NCBI GenBank assembly: GCA_959596495.1
Contig: CAUFXK010000016.1
Coordinates: 1-32,488, forward strand
DNA from: an uncultured Collinsella sp.
Lineage (GTDB): Bacteria > Actinomycetota > Coriobacteriia > Coriobacteriales > Coriobacteriaceae
DNA: 32,488 nucleotides
Direction of reading: 5' to 3'
This document shows positions 15,509 through 23,588 of the stretch, one piece after another (positions within the stretch are counted from its first letter, which is position 1; every line of letters starts with the position of its first letter). The notes below the pieces were generated by a model. It was given only the letters and a program-made list of their open reading frames with translations. It was not told the DNA's origin and ran no database searches. The position numbers and the translations under genes are program-made.

Positions 15509-16054
15509 CTAGGCGATCGCTCTTCTGTGATTGCGCATAACGCGCTGCTCTTTTGAAAGCACCGCAAGGCCAACGCGGGTGGTTACGCGTCGGCCGCACA
15601 AGTCGAGCTCCAAAAAGGCAGTGCTCTTGCGTCTGTTAATGGTTTTGATAAGGGCCTCGTGCCCCAGCAGCGGGCCTGCCGTTACTACGACCTGGTCTCC
15701 ATCCTTTAGAGCCTCGCTCATGGGCACTACGCGGTCTCCCGCATGCGTAAAGCTGCCAATAAGCTGGACCTCTTCTTTTGCCAGCGGCACAAACTGACCG
15801 TCCTGGGAAAGTACCCGGGCAAAGTCGTCCATGCGCAGCAGATACTGTTGCACGGTGCGGGGATCTGCAGTATCGCAGATAAGATAACCGGGAAGGAGCG
15901 GCTTGGTCGTGTTGACCCATTCGCCGTGAACCTTGATCTCGGTTTGAAATTGGGGATAAAAGAGCTCCTGCATGGCACCACCCGGCACCATACGCTCAAT
16001 GCGCTCGCGCATTACGTCTTCGCGACCGTTAATGACCTGGATCACATACCACAC
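15509..16054 (-). CDS. loaP: LoaP/NusG-family transcription antiterminator
   Basis: About 181 residues; GTG 16054 (VWYVIQVINGRED) is preferred, with AAGGGG about 8 nt upstream, but GTGs at 16060 and 16063 are possible. An N-terminal NGN domain starts WYVIQV and includes QELFYPQFQTEIKV and KPLLPGYLICDT. A C-terminal KOW domain covers DGDQVVVTAGPLLGHEALIK then INRRKSTAFLELDLCGR. Specialised NusG paralogues of this kind (LoaP, UpxY, RfaH) bind elongating RNA polymerase and keep it going through one long operon. Being the first gene of a roughly 16-kb polysaccharide operon fits that role. The exact subfamily is inferred from the KOW region and taxonomic setting. Confidence 0.85.
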   Translation of the reverse strand: MWYVIQVINGREDVMRERIERMVPGGAMQELFYPQFQTEIKVHGEWVNTTKPLLPGYLICDTADPRTVQQYLLRMDDFARVLSQDGQFVPLAKEEVQLIGSFTHAGDRVVPMSEALKDGDQVVVTAGPLLGHEALIKTINRRKSTAFLELDLCGRRVTTRVGLAVLSKEQRVMRNHRRAIA

Positions 16055-16809
16055 GAGCACCACCCCCTTGCTGTCTTACGTGTGGCTCACGGGGTTTGGG
16101 TATGGCTTCGCCAGGGCGCTTGTGCGCGAAGGCGCTCCATATTCAAACCCTGAGCCCAGTTAGACAAGCACGTGGCTCTGCCCCACCGTGAACGGTATGT
16201 ATAAGTGCAGTGGCTAGAGACGCGGACGTGTATCGCAAAATGACCGCGTCCCCAGCTGGCTGCGTGCGATCCAGTCAAGCGGGAACAAAACTGAACCGCA
16301 CGCAAACAGCTGTAGGACTGCTGCGTTTTGTCATGAAATAACGAATCGAATGAACAGACTGCACATAAACAAGAACAGATACATTCAATGCGATACGCAT
16401 GACGGCACTATTGGAGCTCGTGGTTTTTCTGGCACCGCCGTTACGGCCGGATGCTGATCTGCCCTGTGCTTCGCGACCGGTTAGTCGTGAGCGCAGTTGA
16501 ACCCATGTAACGTTAGGTATCCTAGCACAGCAGGTGGCCCATACGTTTTGGGGTGTGTTGAGCAACATATTGTTTATTTGCCGTGGTTATGGGGGATATT
16601 GTGCCGTCTTGCACACATTGCCGCAGGTTTATGGGGGTGTGTAGGTTGGTGAGCACTGCCTGAGTTGTATTGATGGCGGCGTGAATTGCTCAAACTATTA
16701 TCTTTGGCTAACAAACTTTGTACAAAACCGGGAAGGTAATTGCGCAACTTTTTGCAGGGTGGGCGCGGGTGCACGCTTCATTTTGGTTTGTGGGGTTGAT
16801 GGGCATGAA
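16055..16809. other. Gene-free leader/upstream region of the polysaccharide operon
   Basis: About 750 bp without a credible gene; the short open frames here have no ribosome site and odd composition. On the minus strand it is the untranslated leader of loaP and presumably holds the operon promoter and the antiterminator loading site. I see a possible hairpin (cttcgc 16106-16111 with gcgaag 16126-16131) about 50 bp before loaP. A TATACA-like -10 sits near 16197-16203 without a good -35. I cannot place a promoter with confidence. The part nearer the tRNA (16680-16800) includes the palindrome tttgtacaaa and no recognisable element. Confidence 0.5.
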
Positions 16810-16839
16810 AAAAGGCCACCGGATATCCGGTGGCCTTTT
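16808..16839 (-). terminator. Intrinsic terminator of the tRNA-Ala gene
   Basis: A perfect palindrome with 15-bp half-sites (16810-16824 and 16825-16839, aaaaggccaccggat and its complement) is followed on the minus strand by a run of six T. It starts 10 nt beyond the tRNA 3' end. The T run on the plus strand is shorter, so it works mainly for the tRNA but could act both ways. Confidence 0.88.
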
Positions 16840-16849
16840 GAATTCACGA

Positions 16850-16925
16850 TGGTGGAGACGAGGGGGATCGAACCCCTGACCTCTTGACTGCCAGTCAAGC
16901 GCTCTCCCAGCTGAGCTACGCCCCC
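16850..16925 (-). tRNA. tRNA-Ala (anticodon GGC)
   Basis: A 76-nt cloverleaf including encoded CCA. The acceptor stem GGGGGCG pairs with CGTCTCC (two G-U pairs). The D arm contains AGCTCAGCTGGGAGAGC. The anticodon stem CTTGA/TCAAG encloses the loop CTGGCAG with anticodon GGC, reading GCC/GCU alanine codons. The T arm is AGGGG-TTCGATC-CCCCT. It has its own promoter and terminator. It is a possible integration site by type, but no attachment repeat or integrase is visible. Confidence 0.97.
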
Positions 16926-16938
16926 GTGACGAGGAGAT

Positions 16939-16967
16939 ACTATAGGGGAAGTTGGCGCGGCGTGCAA
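16939..16967 (-). promoter_or_regulatory. Promoter of tRNA-Ala
   Basis: On the minus strand TTGCAC (-35, 16962-16967) and TATAGT (-10, 16939-16944) are separated by exactly 17 bp. The -10 ends 13 bp before the mature tRNA 5' end. This is a strong housekeeping-type promoter. Confidence 0.8.
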
Positions 16968-16995
16968 GGACTTTTTTTGGGCACGCTCTAAATCT

Positions 16996-17637
16996 TTATT
17001 GGTATAGGTAAGCGATGGCGGTGCCGGTGTGGACTTCGATCTCTGCGGTGGATCGGACTATGTTGCTAATGCCCGTGTCGGCTAACAGGCCGAGGGGGCT
17101 GTAATCTAGCTCCCATTCAAGACCGTGTTCACTTACCTCGGTGTTGGGGGCGATGGCGATGATGGAGAACGTCTTGCCCTCGGCGCCCTCAATGGTCCAT
17201 GATTCGCTTGCGTGGAGGATGCGGGCAACCACCTTGTCCTCGGCGATCCAGACGGGGGCATCTACGTATCCCGCGAGCAGGCCCAGTACCGACAGTGCCA
17301 TGTCAGGGCGGCCGCCGGTGGCGCAGGTTGCTACCACTTCGGCACACGGCCAGCGACGGCGGACGGAATCGAGCGCCAGCGCCAAATCGGTATAGTCCTT
17401 GTAGGGATCGTGGCGCTCAACCTCAAAGGCTTCGGCGGCATCGACCAGAACGCGTCCCTCATCGCTTACGGTGTCGGCGTCGCCCACGTAGACGTCGCAG
17501 CTCAGGCCCGCGCCCAGCAGCGCATCGAGCCCGCGGTCCACGGCGACAACGTGGTCGCACTCCCCCGCCAGCTGACGCAGCAAATTCGCGCTCGCCACCA
17601 CGGGCGAGCCACAGACTACCAATACCTTGCAAGCCAC
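16996..17637 (-). CDS. thiN: Thiamine pyrophosphokinase
   Basis: The product has 213 residues from GTG 17637. It converts thiamine and ATP to thiamine diphosphate and AMP in the cytosol. Motifs are VVAVDRGLDALLGAGL, the metal-binding VGDADTVSDEG (GDxDS-like), HDPYKDYTDLALALD and CATGGRPDMALSVLG, all in the order expected for ThiN/TPK. The C-terminal half forms the beta-rich substrate-binding domain, with GLEWELDYSPL. No TPP riboswitch is visible upstream. It follows the HAD hydrolase by 9 nt, so the two are cotranscribed. Confidence 0.93.
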   Translation of the reverse strand: MACKVLVVCGSPVVASANLLRQLAGECDHVVAVDRGLDALLGAGLSCDVYVGDADTVSDEGRVLVDAAEAFEVERHDPYKDYTDLALALDSVRRRWPCAEVVATCATGGRPDMALSVLGLLAGYVDAPVWIAEDKVVARILHASESWTIEGAEGKTFSIIAIAPNTEVSEHGLEWELDYSPLGLLADTGISNIVRSTAEIEVHTGTAIAYLYQ

Positions 17638-17646
17638 AGCTCTCGC

Positions 17647-18336
17647 CTATCCCTCAAACGAAAGCACGCGGGCCAGGTCCAGGTCCTCATAGCTATCGAT
17701 AAAGATGTCACAGTTGTCGCGAACCTCGTCGCGCTCCATACGGCCGTGCGGGTCATAGATACCCACACGCTTAAAGCCTGCGGTACCCGAACTCTTAAGG
17801 CCAAAGACGGCGTCCTCAAACACCCACGCGCGCTCAAACTTATGCCCATGGCGCTCCTCCAGGCGGCGCAATGCCAGCTCGTACACATCGGGGAACTGCT
17901 TGGAGCGCCCCGCCTCGCCCGTCGTGGTAATAAACTCCATATAGCGATCAAGGCCAGCACCCGCAAGGGCGGACTGCACCAACTCGGCTGGCGTGGACGT
18001 AGCAACGCACATGGCAATACCGGCCGCCTTTGCCTGCTCCAAAAAAGCCAGGAGCCCCTCGCGCGGCGGCACCTTGGAGTAGCCATCGATCAGGATGTCG
18101 CTCAGCTCGCGGTAGAGCTCCACGCCATTTGCGCCAATGTCCCAGGTGTCGTGGTAGGCCTGGCACTCATCCTCGAGCGACAAATGCTCAAACTGGGCAA
18201 AATCATCGACCGTCACCTCAACTCCGTGGCGATGCAATAACTCGGGCTGGGCATAGGCCCAAACGGGGGTGCTATTAACCAGTGTGCCGTCGCAATCGAA
18301 AATAAAAGCAACATTTGGGGCGGCGGTGTGGTCCAT
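17647..18336 (-). CDS. HAD-superfamily hydrolase, beta-phosphoglucomutase/phosphatase-like
   Basis: The product has 229 residues from ATG 18336 (MDHTAAPNVAF) with AAAGG seven nt upstream; a TTG 21 nt earlier is less likely. HAD motif I is FDCDGTLVNS (nucleophile and acid/base Asp), motif II is CVATSTPAE, and motif III/IV is around RSKQFPDVYELA and WVFEDAVFGLKSS. A helical cap lies between motifs I and II, the layout of subfamily IA enzymes such as beta-phosphoglucomutase and phosphoglycolate phosphatase. Next to a glycogen locus a sugar-phosphate substrate is plausible, but the specificity is not visible. It is divergent from glgB, sharing the 330-bp control region. Confidence 0.85.
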   Translation of the reverse strand: MDHTAAPNVAFIFDCDGTLVNSTPVWAYAQPELLHRHGVEVTVDDFAQFEHLSLEDECQAYHDTWDIGANGVELYRELSDILIDGYSKVPPREGLLAFLEQAKAAGIAMCVATSTPAELVQSALAGAGLDRYMEFITTTGEAGRSKQFPDVYELALRRLEERHGHKFERAWVFEDAVFGLKSSGTAGFKRVGIYDPHGRMERDEVRDNCDIFIDSYEDLDLARVLSFEG

Positions 18337-18358
18337 GGGTGAGCCTTTCGATGTCAAA

Positions 18359-18470
18359 TGGTAAACAACCTGCTAAAAACGTTTTACCAAACGTCAACCT
18401 AATAATCTAGAGACGCTAAATGGTAAAACTGTCAAGAGTTTTACCACGGCAATTCTGCAAGTGGTATAAA
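18359..18470 (+). promoter_or_regulatory. Control region before glgB: repeated TGGTAAA(A)C boxes and candidate promoter
   Basis: TGGTAAAC occurs at 18359-18366, and its inverted TGGTAAAAC form (gttttacca) at 18381-18389. A perfect inverted pair, tggtaaaact (18421-18430) and agttttacca (18437-18446), is separated by 6 bp. The second box overlaps aaaacgtttt, a CG-centred palindrome like LacI-family operators. A TATAAA -10 candidate at 18465-18470 lies just after the inverted pair, so a protein bound there would cover the -35. The same box recurs before the gene at 28754. The rest of 18471-18667 is an unassigned leader. Confidence 0.6.
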
Positions 18471-18667
18471 CATGGCGCTTACCGATTAAACGCGCCCGCA
18501 AATCCTCTTTCGTTCATAAAAGTAACGTACAGGTGTTATCGTAGTTTCTGCCGAAAGTTCCACCGAGCACGCGAGGTGGAACGAATCATAGAACTATCGC
18601 CGTCCCTTCGATTCGTGCAGCCTTGGACCTTTCGCATCTAGTCACCAAGGCAACACGCTGCCGCGTC

Positions 18668-20959
18668 ATGATGGGATCAAACGTGAGCGATACAAAGCTA
18701 AAGCCAGCAACCAAAAAGCCTGCTACCCGTAAAGCCGCCCCGCACGCGCCGGAGCTCACCAAAGACGATGTCTATCTGTTTGGCATCGGCACGTGGGAGC
18801 GCAGCTGGGAAAAAATGGGCGCGCACCCCGACACACAGAACCGTACGCGCGGCTGGCGTTTTTGCGTTTGGGCGCCCGATGTAAAGAGCGTTCACGTCAT
18901 TGGCGAATTTAACGACTGGGATGAGCAGGCCAACCCGCTGGTACCCATGCATACGAGCGCTATTTGGGAAGGTTTTATTCCTGGCGCCGAGCAGGGCCAG
19001 CTCTATAAGTATCTCATCGAGACCAACGAGGGCGAAAAGCTCTACAAGGCCGATCCGTACGCCTTTAAGGCCGAGTGCCCTCCGGGAACGGCGAGCGTGC
19101 TGTGGACCCTCGATGGCTACCAGTGGAACGACGCGGCTTGGCTCAAGCGCCGCGCAAGCCATAACCACATGTCGCAGCCGCTTAACATCTACGAGGTGCA
19201 TATTGGCTCGTGGAAGCGCCACGGCGATGCGCCGCAGGGCGAGCCGGACGAGTACGGCAACTACCCCGGCCCCATGGATCCCTTCCCCGCACAGCGTGGC
19301 GAGTTCTACACCTACGACGACCTGTCGGTGGAGCTCGTGGACTACGTGCGCGACATGGGCTACACCCACATCGAGGTCATGCCGCTTATGGAGCACCCCT
19401 TCGATGGCTCCTGGGGCTACCAGACGACCGGCTACTACGCCGCCACGTCGCGCTACGGCAACCCGCAGCAGCTCATGCACTTTATCGATGCATGCCACGA
19501 GGCAGGCATCGGCGTGATCATGGACTGGGTACCCGGCGGTTTTTGCGCCGACTCCCACGGCCTTGCCACCTTTAACGGCCACATGCTGTTTGAGCACGAG
19601 ATTCACCCTAACTGGGGCACGCATAAGTTCGACTTTGCCCGCGGCGAGGTCCGCTCCTTCCTGGTCTCCAACGTGCTGTACTGGCTCGAGAACTTCCACG
19701 TGGACGGCATACGCATGGATGGCGTGTCCAGCATGCTCTACCTCAACTTTGGCATTGACGATCCCGGCCAAAAGAAGTTCAACAAGTACGGTACCGAGGA
19801 GGACCTGGACGCCAGCGCGTTTATCCGTCAGGTCAACTGCGCTGTAGAGGCGCACTACCCCGACGTGATGATGATGGCCGAGGAGTCCACCGCGTGGCCG
19901 CTCGTGACCTATCCGCCGCAGGACGGCGGCCTGGGCTTCCACTACAAGTGGGACATGGGCTGGATGAACGACACCCTGCACTACATGCAGACCGATTTTC
20001 CGTGGCGCCCCGGCAACCACGGCCTGCTCACGTTCTCCATCATGTATGCCTTTACCGAGAACTTTATTTGTCCGCTGAGCCACGACGAGGTCGTGCACGG
20101 CAAGTGCTCGCTTATCGGCCGCATGCCGGGCGACTGGTGGCGTCAGTTTGCTGGCCTGCGCACGCTCGCCTTCTATCAGATGACGCACCCCGGTGCCAAG
20201 CTCAACTTTATGGGCAACGAGATCGGCCAGTTTATTGAGTGGCGCTACTACGAGTCCATCCAGTGGTTCCTGACCGAGCAGTACGAGACCCATGCTCACC
20301 ATCAGGCGTTTATCAAGGCGCTCAACCACCTGTACACTGCCGAGCCCGCCCTGTACGAGCGCGGCTACACCGACGACGGCTTTACCTGGATCGATGCGGA
20401 CAACTCCAAGCAGTCCATCGTGAGCTTTGTGCGTCAGGGCGAGGACATCGACGACGACCTGGTGATCCTGATCAACTTTGATCCGGCGAGCTACGAGAGC
20501 TTCCGCGTGGGCGTGCCGCGCGAGGGTGACTGGGAGGTCATCTTTGACTCCGACCGTCCCGAGTTTGGTGGCAGCGGATACGCCGGTGAAGAGCCCTACA
20601 CCTGCTCGAGCGAGCCCTATCCCTGGAACGGGCAGATGGACTCTATTGAGATTAAGGTGCCCGGCCTGGCAGGCGTGGTGCTTAAACGCCGCGGTCCCAG
20701 CAGCTATAAGCCGCCCGTGGTCGAGAAGCCCAAGAAGGCGACGCGTAAGCGTGTGCCCTCGGTAAAGCCCAAGCCCGCGGCTGATAAGAAGGCTCCGGCT
20801 AAGACGAAGGCTACGACGACCAAGACCAAGGCCAAGACCAAGGCCAAGGCCAACGCAAAGCCCGCTGCCAAGGCTACCGCAGCCAAGAAACCGACTGCCA
20901 AAAAAGCCGCTACCAAGGCAAAGTCTGCTTCTGTTAAGCCGTCTGGCAAGGATGCGTAA
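18668..20959 (+). CDS. glgB: 1,4-alpha-glucan (glycogen) branching enzyme with basic tails
   Basis: The product has 763 residues from ATG 18668; GTG 18683 (SDTKLKPATKK...) with GGGA six nt upstream is a good alternative. It cuts alpha-1,4 chains and rejoins them as alpha-1,6 branches. A CBM48 domain (WRFCVWAPDVKSVHVIGEFNDW region, from about residue 60) is followed by the GH13 barrel. Catalytic residues are Asp351 in GIRMDGVSSMLY, Glu405 in MAEESTAWP, and Asp473 in SHDEVVHGK. The extra N1 module of long GlgB forms is absent. Unusually, residues 681-763 form an 83-residue Lys/Ala/Thr tail (for example KTKATTTKTKAKTKAKANAK). The extreme N-terminus is also basic (KPATKKPATRKAAP). It is first in the glycogen gene series. 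Confidence 0.95.
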   Translation: MMGSNVSDTKLKPATKKPATRKAAPHAPELTKDDVYLFGIGTWERSWEKMGAHPDTQNRTRGWRFCVWAPDVKSVHVIGEFNDWDEQANPLVPMHTSAIWEGFIPGAEQGQLYKYLIETNEGEKLYKADPYAFKAECPPGTASVLWTLDGYQWNDAAWLKRRASHNHMSQPLNIYEVHIGSWKRHGDAPQGEPDEYGNYPGPMDPFPAQRGEFYTYDDLSVELVDYVRDMGYTHIEVMPLMEHPFDGSWGYQTTGYYAATSRYGNPQQLMHFIDACHEAGIGVIMDWVPGGFCADSHGLATFNGHMLFEHEIHPNWGTHKFDFARGEVRSFLVSNVLYWLENFHVDGIRMDGVSSMLYLNFGIDDPGQKKFNKYGTEEDLDASAFIRQVNCAVEAHYPDVMMMAEESTAWPLVTYPPQDGGLGFHYKWDMGWMNDTLHYMQTDFPWRPGNHGLLTFSIMYAFTENFICPLSHDEVVHGKCSLIGRMPGDWWRQFAGLRTLAFYQMTHPGAKLNFMGNEIGQFIEWRYYESIQWFLTEQYETHAHHQAFIKALNHLYTAEPALYERGYTDDGFTWIDADNSKQSIVSFVRQGEDIDDDLVILINFDPASYESFRVGVPREGDWEVIFDSDRPEFGGSGYAGEEPYTCSSEPYPWNGQMDSIEIKVPGLAGVVLKRRGPSSYKPPVVEKPKKATRKRVPSVKPKPAADKKAPAKTKATTTKTKAKTKAKANAKPAAKATAAKKPTAKKAATKAKSASVKPSGKDA
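20708..20956 (+). repeat. Low-complexity Lys/Ala-rich coding tail of glgB
   Basis: This codes for the C-terminal 83 residues, built of irregular AAK, TKAK and PAAK-type steps as in histone H1 tails. The DNA is imperfectly repetitive (gccaagacc/aaggccaac units), so it may vary in length between strains. Confidence 0.75.
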
Positions 20960-20967
20960 CAAAGTCG

Positions 20968-20999
20968 TTACACGTGTAATTGCCCGCCCCGCCGGGGCG
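20968..20999. promoter_or_regulatory. Palindrome and GC hairpin between glgB and glgP
   Basis: A 12-bp perfect palindrome ttacacgtgtaa (20968-20979) is followed by a hairpin with 6-bp arms cgcccc/ggggcg (20985-20990, 20994-20999). No T-tract follows, so it is not a standard terminator. The palindrome could be a binding site. Function unknown. Confidence 0.4.
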
Positions 21000-21017
21000 T
21001 AGGATATGAGTCATAAC

Positions 21018-21052
21018 CGTTCCGGGAGAAACATCCCCGGGGGAAAGGAACG
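21018..21052 (+). promoter_or_regulatory. Hairpin that could mask the glgP ribosome site
   Basis: The sequence cgttcc (21018-21023) is complementary to ggaacg (21047-21052). The latter includes the GGA of the glgP ribosome site, immediately before ATG 21054. Inside it, ggg/cccc stretches can extend the pairing. Folding would hide the start site. This is read from complementarity only. Confidence 0.4.
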
Positions 21053-21053
21053 C

Positions 21054-23480
21054 ATGAATAAGATCTTCGACAACAAGCAGGAGTTTACCGAGCTCTATCG
21101 CGATGCCGTCATGAGCATCAGCGGCAAGAGCGTCGAGGCCGCCAGCGACCTGGACCGCTTTAACGCCCTGGCCAAGCTCGTGGCCGAGAAGGCACGCACC
21201 GTTGCCACCAAGAGTGACGCCCGTGTGACCGCCGAGGGCAAGAAGCGCGTGTACTACTTCTCGATCGAGTTTTTGATCGGCCGCCTGCTCGACAACTACC
21301 TGCTCAACTTTGGCGTGCGCGACATGGTCGCCGAGGCGCTCGACGACATGGGCTTCGATCTGTCCGTCATCGAGAACCAGGAGCCCGATCCGGCGCTGGG
21401 CAACGGTGGCTTGGGCCGTCTGGCCGCATGCTTCCTGGATTCCATGGCAGCCGAGGGCATTGCAGGCTACGGCAACGGCATGCGCTACCGCTACGGCCTG
21501 TTTAAGCAGGAGATCGTCAACGGCAGCCAGGTCGAGGCCACCGACGAGTGGCTCACCCACGGCTATCCTTGGGAGGTCCGCCGTCAGGACAAGGCCGTGA
21601 CCATCAAGTTTGGTGGCCATGTTGAGGGCTTTGAGGAGAGCGGCCGCACGTTCTACCGCACGGTGGACACGCAGGACATCCTGGCCGTCCCCTATGACAT
21701 CCCTGTTGTGGGCTATGCCGGCGATACCGTCAACAAGCTGCGTGTATGGGCTGCCGAGCCGGTCGAGGAGCACTTCGATCTGGAGGCCTTCAACCGCGGC
21801 GACTATGCCCTGGCCGATGCCGAGCGCGCCGAGGCCGAGGCCATCAGCGCCATCCTCTACCCCAACGACGCCGGCGAGCACGGCCGTCTGCTGCGCCTGA
21901 AGCAGGAATACCTGTTTGTTTCGGCTGGCATCTACAGCCTGCTCGACACCTTTGAGAAGGAGCACGGCGCGAACTGGGAGCTGCTGCCGCAATTTGTGGC
22001 CATCCACACCAACGACACACACCCCGCCATGTGCGGCCCCGAGCTCATGCGTATCCTCATCGACGAGAAGAAGCTCGAGTGGGATGACGCCTGGAACATC
22101 GTGACGCAGGTCGTGAGCTACACCAACCACACCATCCTGCCCGAGGCTCTGGAGAAGTGGCCCATCGGCACGTTCTCTAAGCTCCTCCCCCGCGTGTACC
22201 AGATCATCGACGAGATCAGCCGTCGTTGGCACGAGTCGTTCGACACCACCCAGGAGGGCTGGCAGGAGCGTCTGCGCCAGACCGCCATCCTGTGGGACGG
22301 CGAGATTCGCATGGCCAACCTGTCCGTGATCTGCAGCCATAGCGTCAACGGCGTGGCAAAGATTCACTCCGACATCATCAAGAACATCGTGCTCAAGGAT
22401 TTCTATGCCTTAACGCCCGAAAAGTTCAACAACAAGACCAACGGCATCTCGCACCGTCGCTTCTTTGCCGAGGCCAACCCCACCTACGCCAAGCTCGTGA
22501 CCGAGGCCATTGGCGACGGCTGGCTCAAGGACGCCTTTGAGCTGGAGAAGCTTAAAAGTTTCCAGAACGACACCGAGTTCCTGAAGGCCGTGGGTGCCTC
22601 CAAGCGCGCTAACAAGGAGCGCCTGGCCGCCTACGTTAAGGCCGAGACCGGTCTGGTCATTGACCCCAACACCGTCTTCGATGTTCAGGTTAAGCGCTTC
22701 CATGCCTACAAGCGCCAGCTCATGAATATCATGAAGGTGATGGACATCTACAACCGTCGCATCGCCGATCCCAACTTCCACGTGACGCCGACGACCTTCA
22801 TCTTTAGCGGCAAGGCCGCCTCGAGCTACACGTTTGCCAAGGAGACCATCCGCCTCATTAACTCCGTGGCCGATGTCATCAACAACGACCCGCGCGTCAA
22901 CGAGGTCATGAAGGTCTGCTTTATCCCCAACTTCCGCGTGAGCAACGCCCAGCTCATCTACCCCGCCGCCGAGATCTCGGAGCAGATCTCCACGGCCGGC
23001 AAGGAGGCCTCGGGCACGTCCAACATGAAGCTCATGATGAACGGCGCCATTACGCTGGGCACCCTCGACGGCGCCAACATCGAAATCGCCGACCTGGCCG
23101 GCCGCGAGAACGAGGCCATCTTTGGCCTGACCGCCCCCGAGGTCGAGCAGCTCTGGGCATCCAACAGCTACTTTGCGTGGGATACCCTCAACGGCGACCG
23201 CGAGCGTCTGGGCCGCGTGATGGACGAGCTCAAGGACAACACCTTTGCGGGTCTTTCGGGCAACTTCGAGAGCATCTACAACGAGCTCATGAACAACAAC
23301 GACCCCGACCTGGTCATGGCGGACTTCCGCAGCTACGTGGATGCGTGGGAGAAGCTTACCGGCAGCTATGGCGACCAGGAGACCTGGAACCGCAAGGCCC
23401 TGCTCAACACCGCCTCGAGCGGCTGGTTCTCGAGCGACCGCACCATTCGCGAGTACCGCGACGAGATCTGGCACGCGTAA
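21054..23480 (+). CDS. glgP: Glycogen/maltodextrin phosphorylase
   Basis: The product has 808 residues from ATG 21054 (MNKIFDNKQEFTE) with AAAGGAA close upstream, the usual length for the GT35 family. It releases glucose-1-phosphate from alpha-1,4 chain ends using phosphate. Visible motifs are YYFSIEFLIGRLLDNYL, LGNGGLGRLAACFLDS, HTNDTHPAM, VFDVQVKRFHAYKRQLMN and the pyridoxal-phosphate site EASGTSNMKLMMNGAITLG, whose lysine is residue 659. The C-terminal GANIEIADLAGRENEAIFG is also standard. It follows glgB by about 95 nt and precedes glgC by about 110 nt, so synthesis and breakdown genes are interleaved. Confidence 0.96.
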   Translation: MNKIFDNKQEFTELYRDAVMSISGKSVEAASDLDRFNALAKLVAEKARTVATKSDARVTAEGKKRVYYFSIEFLIGRLLDNYLLNFGVRDMVAEALDDMGFDLSVIENQEPDPALGNGGLGRLAACFLDSMAAEGIAGYGNGMRYRYGLFKQEIVNGSQVEATDEWLTHGYPWEVRRQDKAVTIKFGGHVEGFEESGRTFYRTVDTQDILAVPYDIPVVGYAGDTVNKLRVWAAEPVEEHFDLEAFNRGDYALADAERAEAEAISAILYPNDAGEHGRLLRLKQEYLFVSAGIYSLLDTFEKEHGANWELLPQFVAIHTNDTHPAMCGPELMRILIDEKKLEWDDAWNIVTQVVSYTNHTILPEALEKWPIGTFSKLLPRVYQIIDEISRRWHESFDTTQEGWQERLRQTAILWDGEIRMANLSVICSHSVNGVAKIHSDIIKNIVLKDFYALTPEKFNNKTNGISHRRFFAEANPTYAKLVTEAIGDGWLKDAFELEKLKSFQNDTEFLKAVGASKRANKERLAAYVKAETGLVIDPNTVFDVQVKRFHAYKRQLMNIMKVMDIYNRRIADPNFHVTPTTFIFSGKAASSYTFAKETIRLINSVADVINNDPRVNEVMKVCFIPNFRVSNAQLIYPAAEISEQISTAGKEASGTSNMKLMMNGAITLGTLDGANIEIADLAGRENEAIFGLTAPEVEQLWASNSYFAWDTLNGDRERLGRVMDELKDNTFAGLSGNFESIYNELMNNNDPDLVMADFRSYVDAWEKLTGSYGDQETWNRKALLNTASSGWFSSDRTIREYRDEIWHA

Positions 23481-23517
23481 AGGCGCGTGAGCTCCCCTAT
23501 GCCAGCACGGCATTACT

Positions 23518-23548
23518 CGACGGGCGTGACGTTGCGCCGCGCCCGTCG
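23518..23548. promoter_or_regulatory. Intergenic hairpin between glgP and glgC
   Basis: 9-bp arms cgacgggcg (23518-23526) and cgcccgtcg (23540-23548) enclose a 13-nt loop. No T-run follows, so it may shape mRNA processing or partial attenuation rather than terminate. It lies 40 nt before the glgC start. Confidence 0.45.
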
Positions 23549-23588
23549 CTAATGGGTTTAGGAACATCGATGACAGAAGGAGAAATCG

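Noticed and set aside
16681..16887. Small plus-strand frame ending in ETRGIEPLTS
   Set aside because: It runs through the terminator and into the tRNA-Ala gene; such frames are a known artefact at tRNA ends.
16850..16925. tRNA-Ala as integration site of a mobile island carrying the polysaccharide genes
   Set aside because: No integrase, no repeat of the tRNA 3' end elsewhere in the window, and the tRNA keeps its own promoter and terminator.
18698..20962. A 754-residue open frame on the strand opposite glgB
   Set aside because: It mirrors a GC-rich gene codon for codon, has no ribosome site and shows no known motif; glgB itself has full catalytic residues.
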